Source: Clostridia bacterium
GTDB taxonomy: Bacteria > Bacillota > Clostridia > Clostridiales > Clostridiaceae
Direction: 5' to 3'
Assembly (NCBI GenBank): GCA_009930125.1
Contig: RZYZ01000051.1
Coordinates: forward strand, 1 to 11,457
Length of the DNA: 11,457 nucleotides
The translations under genes and the position numbers were made by a program. Positions 6,405-11,457 of this stretch are shown here, piece by piece (position 1 is the stretch's first letter; the number at the start of each line of letters is the position of its first letter). A model generated the notes under the pieces. It had not been told where the DNA came from and searched no databases. It was given only the letters and a program-made list of their open reading frames with translations.

Positions 6405-8207
6405 TTACTGAGGGGTCTCCGCTTCCGTCTGCTCCTCCTCCGGAGTCTCTGTTCCAATCATTTCCGTGACCAGAGCCACGTTGCTTGTGATGACCCCGTC
6501 GATGTCATACTGAAGGGCGTTTTTCATGTCCTCTTCCGTTTTTATCACCCAGACGAAGATTCCCCGCTCCGCGTCATGGGCTCGCTTCACCAGGTTCTGA
6601 CTCAGCATGTTCATCTGCACCGTATAGAAATCCACATCCAGCTGATTCAGCCTGCCGAAGGCGGCATAGAGGATCTGCCCCAGTCTGATATCCTCATCCA
6701 TTGCTCGAATCTCCCGTAGAAAACCGTAATCAAAGGACTGGATGTAGGAAAACTCCTTCATACCGCTTTCTTCCAGTTCCTCCAGTATTTTCACCGCCAC
6801 TTCCCTGCGCTTCTCACTGACCTTCACATCCAGAAGCACTTCTCCCCGACCCTTCACAGCCAGAAGAGCTTCCGTTAGGGTCGGTATCTTCTCTCCGGTG
6901 AAAGCTTCCTGAAAACGTCTGCCGATCTCCAGGTCCATGAGCTCTTCATAGGTGAAGTCCGCCACAGATTCCGGCACACCACCCATGCGGAGAAGAGAGG
7001 TGTCATGATGCAGAACCAGCACACCATCTTTTGTCATCTGCACATCCATCTCGATGACACCGGCCCCTAAGTCCAGCGCCGACTCAATGGCGCTCAGTGA
7101 ATTCTCCGGTGCGTTCATGGCGTCGGCTCTATGGGCTGCCACAAGAATCTTTCTTCCTGCATAGAGAAAACCATCATTGACGCTGTAACTCAATGTGAAG
7201 GAAATCAGAAGGCTCAGGAGAAAGAGAAAAGTGAATGCGATTCTCTTGTTTTTGAGATTATTCCGAAGCGCCTCCTCTTTTCTCATGAGCCAGTTCCATT
7301 TCACGGTGATGATCTTATCCGACACATTCAGCCCCAGTTTACGGCGTTCTCTGTAATAGACTCTGGTCAGATAGAGAAGGTTCACCGGCAGAAGCATCAG
7401 AAGATAGAGGAAGAGGCTGAGTCCTGTGAAGGTGATGAAGTAGTTTCTCGCGATATAGTTCACAGGAAGGTTAAGTAGCTGCGGAACCTGGACCAGCAGG
7501 TAGAAGAAGAAAAAGAACAGGCCTAGAAGTACCGCGTTCACCAGAAGCAGTCTCAGAAGCAGTCTGCCTCTGATGCCCCTGGTCAGCATGGCGCTGCTTT
7601 TCAGGGAGGCGCGGATGGATCTGCGTTCAAAAAACACCTCATGAAAGGCGAACATCCAGCGGATAAGAAAATAGATCATGAGAATCAGTGCGGCCATGTA
7701 CAGCACTCTGCCGAACCTTATGGAATCCAGGTTGCTCACAAGAGCCGGCGGAACATCCAGGAATCTTCTCATAATGGGATTGGCTGGAAACTCCAGCAGT
7801 GGAAAGAGGAGAAACAAGAGTAGGAGAAGATACAGCGCTTCAAACCGGAACAGCCTCGGAATGGCTCTTATGGCCGTCAGTGCCGCTTCGCTCACCAGGA
7901 TGTCCTTCTGGAAGATCTTCTTCTGGGAAAGAATCAGATAGGTGCCCATGAGGACAAAGAGAAACAGGGTGCTGAGCAGAAGAAGTCCCAGGACAGAGCC
8001 CATTGCCCTCGGCTCTAGAAGAATCTTGAACACATCCAGATTCAGCAGGACACCGCCCTCCACCGAGAGAAAAATACGGTTGATCACATAGGAGAGAATC
8101 GGTACAAACAGGATACCGAAAAAAATCAGGTAGAGCAGTCCGAAATTCACATACAGTCTGTAGTGCTTTCTCATGTCCCTTATACTGTCTAGTAGGTCTC
8201 TCAGCAT
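6405..8207 (-). CDS. Glycerophosphodiester phosphodiesterase with N-terminal multi-helix membrane domain
   Basis: 600 residues in two parts. Residues about 1-345 hold seven or so hydrophobic segments (about 21-43, 71-95, 122-140, 167-186, 218-240, 258-281, 322-342), matching the membrane domain found ahead of many Bacillota phosphodiesterases (GPDPase_memb). Residues about 352-585 are a GDPD TIM-barrel domain: HR (359-360), PEN (367-369), EMD (386-388), HHD (400-402) and a late VWVIKTEEDM segment (552-561) are all present, so the site looks active. The catalytic domain probably faces outside and cuts glycerophosphodiesters or lipoteichoic-acid-like glycerophosphate polymers; the orientation is inferred. 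The tail (about 585-600) is acidic and rich in Glu and Thr. The ATG at 8207 follows GGAGGAG (8223-8217), an excellent site. It is the first gene of a probable unit with the D-cysteine desulfhydrase-like gene. Confidence 0.94.
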   Translation of the reverse strand: MLRDLLDSIRDMRKHYRLYVNFGLLYLIFFGILFVPILSYVINRIFLSVEGGVLLNLDVFKILLEPRAMGSVLGLLLLSTLFLFVLMGTYLILSQKKIFQKDILVSEAALTAIRAIPRLFRFEALYLLLLLFLLFPLLEFPANPIMRRFLDVPPALVSNLDSIRFGRVLYMAALILMIYFLIRWMFAFHEVFFERRSIRASLKSSAMLTRGIRGRLLLRLLLVNAVLLGLFFFFFYLLVQVPQLLNLPVNYIARNYFITFTGLSLFLYLLMLLPVNLLYLTRVYYRERRKLGLNVSDKIITVKWNWLMRKEEALRNNLKNKRIAFTFLFLLSLLISFTLSYSVNDGFLYAGRKILVAAHRADAMNAPENSLSAIESALDLGAGVIEMDVQMTKDGVLVLHHDTSLLRMGGVPESVADFTYEELMDLEIGRRFQEAFTGEKIPTLTEALLAVKGRGEVLLDVKVSEKRREVAVKILEELEESGMKEFSYIQSFDYGFLREIRAMDEDIRLGQILYAAFGRLNQLDVDFYTVQMNMLSQNLVKRAHDAERGIFVWVIKTEEDMKNALQYDIDGVITSNVALVTEMIGTETPEEEQTEAETPQ

Positions 8208-8266
8208 GGACTACTCTCCTCCTTTCTCTGATGGTCGACGCTCGTTTATTCTATGCTTCTACAATA

Positions 8267-8289
8267 ATACAGAAAAGGGCTTTCTGTAT
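8267..8289. promoter_or_regulatory. 23-base palindrome upstream of the phosphodiesterase gene
   Basis: A perfect inverted repeat of 9 bases per arm (ATACAGAAA / TTTCTGTAT) around a 5-base centre. On the minus strand its distal arm runs into TGTATTAT, which contains a TATTAT -10-like hexamer, 60 bases before the start codon at 8207. It fits a dimeric regulator site over the promoter, though it could also be a second weak hairpin after the UPF0316 gene terminator. No clear -35 is seen. Confidence 0.45.
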
Positions 8290-8302
8290 AGTGGCTTTTG
8301 CA

Positions 8303-8343
8303 TAAGGAAAAGCCGCTGAAGTGTCCTGTCGGATTACAGCGGC
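8303..8343 (-). terminator. Intrinsic terminator after the UPF0316 gene
   Basis: On the minus strand GCCGCTG (8343-8337) pairs perfectly with CAGCGGC (8318-8312) across an 18-base loop, followed by TTTTCCTTA (8311-8303). It begins 12 bases after the UPF0316 stop codon and separates that gene from the phosphodiesterase gene. Confidence 0.75.
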
Positions 8344-8354
8344 CATCCTATTTT

Positions 8355-9008
8355 CTAGCTCAGATTATCTGGTTCGTCACTTTTTCTCAGTTCCTTCACT
8401 TCATGAAGAATTTTTTCCTTCTCTCTCTGCAGCCAGGAAGCATCCTCCTCCTCCAGAATCGGATCGATCTTCTTCATCTGTCCCCGCAATCTGCTCTGCT
8501 TCTTCATCATCATCTCCATGTACCCGCCCTTGAATCGGGTAGGTTCATAGGCCAGCACAAAGGCGGAAGGCTCGAATTTCTCGATGTAGGCGAAAAGCTC
8601 GTTCTCTCTTGTTCGCTTCGTCAGAATATCCAGCCTGTATCTGGGACTGTCCTTCCCTTCTCCTTTGAATACCGTGACACCGAATCCGCCGTCGCGCAGT
8701 GCCTTGATGAAGGATTCATTGAGCTCCTTGATATTCACGAGAATGGATGTATAACCGATGGCAATCTTGTTTTCCACATGGATGCCCACGATGAGTCCGA
8801 GTGCGAATCCCAGTGCATAGACGACCATCTGAAGCACACTCTGTTCTCCGGAAAAGACGATGGCCAGTCCGAATACATAGATGATGCTTTCCAGAAATCC
8901 GAAGACCGCTGTAAGCAGAGTCAGTTTCTTCACCATGCTGATGGTTCGAAGCGCCAGCATGGGTACATAGGCAAGCTGCAGAACCAGCAGCAGAATAATA
9001 TCTTTCAT
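8355..9008 (-). CDS. UPF0316 family membrane protein (YebE-like, DUF5698 + DUF2179)
   Basis: 217 residues. The N-terminal part has three membrane segments (about 3-22, 30-52, 59-77) ending in VGIHVENKIAIG (74-85). The cytosolic part (about 86-165) is a DUF2179-type domain with a GGFGVTVFKGEG segment (107-118) and YEPTRFKGGY (154-163). The last 50 residues are highly charged, probably helical and possibly coiled coil; they are longer than I expect for the family. The DUF2179 fold also occurs at the C-terminus of YitT-type membrane proteins; no function is established. The ATG at 9008 follows AGGAG by 7 bases. It appears to have its own promoter (9039-9067) and terminator (8303-8343), so it is probably a single-gene transcript. 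Confidence 0.93.
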   Translation of the reverse strand: MKDIILLLVLQLAYVPMLALRTISMVKKLTLLTAVFGFLESIIYVFGLAIVFSGEQSVLQMVVYALGFALGLIVGIHVENKIAIGYTSILVNIKELNESFIKALRDGGFGVTVFKGEGKDSPRYRLDILTKRTRENELFAYIEKFEPSAFVLAYEPTRFKGGYMEMMMKKQSRLRGQMKKIDPILEEEDASWLQREKEKILHEVKELRKSDEPDNLS

Positions 9009-9038
9009 GTTTCATCTCCTAATAAATCTGTTTCAATC

Positions 9039-9067
9039 ACTTTATCATGTATGAATCTCAATTTCAA
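9039..9067 (-). promoter_or_regulatory. Promoter of the UPF0316 gene
   Basis: On the minus strand TTGAAA (9067-9062) is followed after exactly 17 bases by TAAAGT (9044-9039), and the TG one base before the -10 gives an extended -10 (TGATAAAGT). Just upstream lies a tandem 8-base repeat (CGGATAAG CGGATAAA on the plus strand, 9073-9088), 5 bases from the -35, where an activator could bind. Confidence 0.55.
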
Positions 9068-9132
9068 ATGATCGGATAAGCGGATAAAGGTGCATCCTTT
9101 TCACACATCAGATTCATCCGGGCTTTCCTTTT

Positions 9133-9366
9133 CTATTTCTTCCTGATCTTCAGCACCTTCCAGAGCCAGTCCACCACATAGGCCAGCAGAAGAAACACTG
9201 CCAGATAAATCAGAAGAAATACCACGAAGTCCACCAGTCTCGAATAGGTAGAGATGAGATAGTCTCGGACGCCCAGGGAGCCAAGAAGACCGAAGGTCAG
9301 AAGATAGCTTAAGAGGACCACAAGAAGATACTGCACCTGATCCAGTCCTTTGAGTTTGTTCGTCAT
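9133..9366 (-). CDS. Small two-helix membrane protein, unknown function
   Basis: 77 residues with two hydrophobic helices (about 11-32 and 45-67) and a basic C-terminal tail (LKIRKK). I recognise no family. The start overlaps the stop of the upstream VOC gene as ATGA (9366-9363), which indicates translational coupling and supports the gene's reality; the upstream sequence has no strong site of its own, which fits reinitiation. Both ends are likely cytosolic or both outside; the basic ends favour inside. The frame lies between two clear genes and holds no polar stretch inside the helices, unlike shadow frames. A longer overlapping frame (9101-9421) in another phase is not convincing. Confidence 0.75.
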   Translation of the reverse strand: MTNKLKGLDQVQYLLVVLLSYLLTFGLLGSLGVRDYLISTYSRLVDFVVFLLIYLAVFLLLAYVVDWLWKVLKIRKK

Positions 9367-9749
9367 CCGTTCTGCCCTTTTCCTTCCTCTTTCCTTTCCA
9401 CCAGCTGAATCTTGAATCCATTGGGATCCAGAATATAGAGAAAGCGTGTGGCGGGATTGGGTGAATAGGGCCCTTCCATGATGTCGATCCCCTTTTCTTC
9501 CAGAACTTCTATCATCTCATCCAGTGATTCCACCTGGAACCCCCAGGATATATCCGGTCCTACAAGAGTCGTGTTCTTCCCCTTCACTTCGATGAGCTCA
9601 ATCTGAGTCTCTCCCTCTCCCATAAATGCGATTTCCATACCAGAACCTGCCACAAACCTTCTGTTCACGGGAAGTCCCAGAACCTCTCCATAGAATGATA
9701 GAGATTCATCCAGATTCTTCACTTTTAATGTACTCCAGCAGAATTTCAT
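9363..9749 (-). CDS. VOC-fold (glyoxalase/bleomycin-resistance type) protein
   Basis: 128 residues forming the usual two beta-alpha-beta-beta-beta units: LKVKNLDESLSFYGEVLGL (8-26) in the first, and SWGFQVESLDEMIEVLEEKG (68-87) with ILDPNGFKIQLVE (106-118) in the second. In metal-dependent members four residues (His or Gln, Glu, His, Glu) bind the metal. Here E51 (QIELIE) and E118 (QLVE) remain, but the positions usually held by His read W5 or S6 and S68 or W69, so classical glyoxalase I chemistry is doubtful. The substrate is unknown. The ATG at 9749 follows GGAGG by 7 bases, and the gene has a likely promoter at 9789-9817. It is the first cistron of a pair with the small membrane protein. 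Confidence 0.9.
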   Translation of the reverse strand: MKFCWSTLKVKNLDESLSFYGEVLGLPVNRRFVAGSGMEIAFMGEGETQIELIEVKGKNTTLVGPDISWGFQVESLDEMIEVLEEKGIDIMEGPYSPNPATRFLYILDPNGFKIQLVERKEEGKGQNG

Positions 9750-9788
9750 AAAGTTTCCTCCAATAGCTATGATTTTTCTTTCATTGTT

Positions 9789-9817
9789 ATTCTATCATGG
9801 TTCTTCCAATGTTTCAT
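9789..9817 (-). promoter_or_regulatory. Promoter of the VOC gene pair
   Basis: On the minus strand ATGAAA (9817-9812, four of six matches to TTGACA) is followed after 17 bases by TAGAAT (9794-9789, five of six matches to TATAAT), with TG one base before the -10 giving an extended -10. It lies directly after the terminator of the asparagine synthetase-like gene. Confidence 0.5.
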
Positions 9818-9825
9818 CCGCATGC

Positions 9826-9870
9826 AAGAAAAGAAAAACAGATCTCCTTCTGTCTGAAAGAGATCTGTTT
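9826..9870 (-). terminator. Strong intrinsic terminator of the asparagine synthetase-like gene
   Basis: On the minus strand an 11-bp perfect stem (AAACAGATCTC, 9870-9860, with GAGATCTGTTT, 9846-9836) can extend inward by about 5 more pairs and is followed by a T-rich tail (TTTTTCTTTTCTT, 9838-9826). It starts 22 bases after the stop codon. Confidence 0.92.
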
Positions 9871-9891
9871 CACACTGGTCTATGCACTTTT

Positions 9892-11352
9892 CTAGATCAC
9901 CTTGGTGAAATCAATAGACTTCTCCACGGACGACTGGGGATAAAAGCTCTTGAAGATTCTATAATACATGAGCTCTTCCTTGCTTCTCAGCATATTTCCC
10001 CCGGCTGTAACTCTACTTTCAAGAAATTCTCTGTCTGAGATGGTCTCTTCCGCCACTTCCGCCAGTTTCAGGGAAGAGCCTGCACCTGCGCTGAACTTGT
10101 CTTTCTTTCTGTAGACAATCACTTCCGGCAGCATACCCTCATAGGCTTTTCGGAGAATCCATTTTTCCTGTCCTTCCGGACCGATTTTCATGGAGACCGG
10201 TATGCGCATGGCATACTCCACCATCTCCGGATCAAGAAACGGCACCCTGGCTCTAATGCCCTGGGTGAGCGACATGCGATCTCCTCTCTGAAGCCCCGTG
10301 CTGTGAAGGGTGCCCAGCATCTCAACCATTTCTTTCCTGGCTTCCTTCTCATTCATGTCTTTGAACTGCGTGTATCCGCAGAAAAGCTCATCTGCTCCTT
10401 CGCCGGAGAACACCACTTCCGCCTTCGCTCCTGCAAGCCTTGCCAGTATGAAGTTCGCAACAGAGCTTCTGACAAGTGCCGCGTCATAGGACTCCAGATG
10501 GTAGATCACCTCCGGCAGCACCGAAAGCATTTCATTGAGGTCGTATATGTACTCATGGTGCGTGGTACCCAGATGCTTCGCGCAGAGTCTCGCATGCTTC
10601 AGGTCTTCACTGCCTTCCATGCCCACTGCAAAGGAGTCCACGCCTCTCACTTTCTGCGCAGTGATGGCCGCAATGATGCTGCTGTCCAGGCCCCCACTGA
10701 GATAGACACCAAAAGATCTGTCTCTTTCGATTCGCTTGTCCACTGCACGCTCCAGATGATCCCGGATTCCATTCATCGCCGCATCAAAGCTTGTGACTTC
10801 ATCCTCTTCTTCCTGGATGCTGTGATATTTTCTGAATCCTTTTCCTTTTTCATAGGTGGATCCGATGGGAAACTCTCTGAATCCTTTCCTGGCTGTGGCC
10901 ATGGCTTTCATTTCCGATGCGAAAAGGATCTCTTTCTCATCCTCACTGATGTAGAGCGGTTCGATGCCGAAGGGATCTCTTGCCATAAGAAGGCCCTTTT
11001 CCTCGTCGTAGAGGGCAAAGGCAAAGACGCCATCCAGAAGCGTCACGAAATCTCTTCCTCTGGCCTTATAAAGGTCCAGCACCAGAAGATCGTCTCTTCC
11101 CTCATAATAGGATGCGGGCTTGGAAAGAAGCTTCTGAAGCTCCCTGGCATTATAGATTTTTCCGCTGAAAAGCACCTTCTCCTTTTTGTCGCTGCTAAAC
11201 TCTTCCTCTTTCATGGTATCCAGTTCGATTCCCGTCATTCTATGATCTTTAATAACCTGTTTACTCCAGCCTCTATGACGCATGGGCTTCACCATAGTCT
11301 CAATCTGAGAGAGACTTTTTGTGCCTCCATAGATGCCTGCAATTGCGTTCAT
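9892..11352 (-). CDS. Asparagine synthetase B-like protein lacking the glutaminase cysteine
   Basis: 486 residues. The N-terminal half (about 1-170) has the Ntn-hydrolase glutaminase fold but begins MNAIAGIYG: the catalytic Cys2 of the family is Asn. The NGEIYN motif reads SGKIYN (63-68), so the oxyanion-hole Asn and the Gln-binding Glu are lost, and the LxxRRLSI-type arginine is missing; HRG (26-28) and an acidic DD (87-88) remain. The C-terminal synthetase half looks intact: PP-loop SGGLDSS (219-225), LESYDAALVRSS (286-297), SGEGADELFCGY (316-327), RVPFLD (369-374) and YRKKDKFSAGAG (414-425). Inference: ATP-dependent amidation of aspartate, or of another acid, with free ammonia or another nucleophile. 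The start is set by the conserved AIAGIYG segment; the upstream site is weak (AGG five bases before ATG), unlike other genes here. It has its own terminator. Confidence 0.9.
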   Translation of the reverse strand: MNAIAGIYGGTKSLSQIETMVKPMRHRGWSKQVIKDHRMTGIELDTMKEEEFSSDKKEKVLFSGKIYNARELQKLLSKPASYYEGRDDLLVLDLYKARGRDFVTLLDGVFAFALYDEEKGLLMARDPFGIEPLYISEDEKEILFASEMKAMATARKGFREFPIGSTYEKGKGFRKYHSIQEEEDEVTSFDAAMNGIRDHLERAVDKRIERDRSFGVYLSGGLDSSIIAAITAQKVRGVDSFAVGMEGSEDLKHARLCAKHLGTTHHEYIYDLNEMLSVLPEVIYHLESYDAALVRSSVANFILARLAGAKAEVVFSGEGADELFCGYTQFKDMNEKEARKEMVEMLGTLHSTGLQRGDRMSLTQGIRARVPFLDPEMVEYAMRIPVSMKIGPEGQEKWILRKAYEGMLPEVIVYRKKDKFSAGAGSSLKLAEVAEETISDREFLESRVTAGGNMLRSKEELMYYRIFKSFYPQSSVEKSIDFTKVI

Positions 11353-11457
11353 TGTTGCCTGCTACTCAAAATATGGACAAATCTACCCATATCGAGACTT
11401 TTACTGCTTCTTCCTGTATGCTTTCGCCTCAGTTTCCTGTGCTGCTACTCACAAGTT
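11353..11457 (-). promoter_or_regulatory. Leader/upstream region of the asparagine synthetase-like gene
   Basis: This 105-base stretch runs to the window edge. It holds an ATATGG/CCATAT inverted repeat (11371-11376 with 11387-11392) and two copies of CTGCTACTCA (11359-11368 and 11442-11451; TGAGTAGCAG on the coding strand), the first ending just before the start codon where the ribosome binding site should be. No clear promoter and no T-box features (no TGGNACCGCG-like element) are seen. Confidence 0.35.

Noticed and set aside
5602..6411. Plus-strand frame of 269 codons
   Set aside because: It is antisense to the D-cysteine desulfhydrase-like gene, whose motifs are complete; nothing in it resembles a protein family.
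8298..9071. Plus-strand frame of 257 codons covering the UPF0316 gene
   Set aside because: Length alone is notable, but it mirrors the sense gene, starts inside that gene's terminator and has no ribosome site.
9892..11352. Lasso-peptide or beta-lactam type biosynthetic cluster based on the Cys-less asparagine synthetase
   Set aside because: No precursor peptide, leader peptidase or partner enzyme is visible nearby, and the synthetase half looks like ordinary asparagine synthetase.
11353..11457. T-box leader for the asparagine synthetase-like gene
   Set aside because: No TGGNACCGCG-like antiterminator element or downstream terminator pair is visible in the available 105 bases.

Overview
The window looks like chromosomal DNA from a Gram-positive bacterium of the Bacillota, most likely a Clostridia-type anaerobe. 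The evidence is consistently strong AGGAGG-type ribosome binding sites, Gram-positive protein types (VanZ-like, UPF0316/YebE-like, a glycerophosphodiesterase with a membrane domain) and a base composition that looks moderate. No genus can be named. I see no rRNA, tRNA, insertion sequence, phage gene, CRISPR array or attachment site. It reads as an ordinary gene-dense chromosomal stretch with several unusual proteins.

Layout: (1) 1-2089, minus strand: a large membrane sensor protein with a degenerate GGDEF domain and an apparently intact EAL domain, cut off by the window start. (2) 2090-2541: the only long gene-free stretch. It is divergent and holds the sensor gene's putative promoter, a foldable leader, several inverted repeats, and a palindrome over the putative promoter of the next gene. 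(3) 2542-4389, plus strand: a two-gene unit of a PLP-enzyme-like/GNAT fusion and a VanZ-like membrane protein, ended by a 16-bp-stem terminator shared with the convergent genes. (4) 4447-8207, minus strand: a TVP38/DedA-type membrane protein, a D-cysteine desulfhydrase-like enzyme and a membrane-anchored glycerophosphodiester phosphodiesterase, all transcribed the same way. (5) 8355-9749, minus strand: a UPF0316 membrane protein, a 77-residue two-helix membrane protein and a VOC-fold protein; the last two are translationally coupled. (6) 9892-11352, minus strand: an asparagine synthetase-like protein whose glutaminase half has lost its catalytic cysteine and several glutamine-binding residues; it has its own strong terminator.

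Common themes are amino-acid chemistry (two fold-type-II PLP proteins, an amidotransferase relative, a GNAT domain) and membrane or envelope work (VanZ, DedA-type, phosphodiesterase, UPF0316, a small membrane protein). No single pathway joins them all. The most interesting items are the PLP-like/GNAT fusion with altered cofactor loops, the asparagine synthetase without a glutaminase active site, and the structured leader with alternative pairing ahead of the EAL gene.
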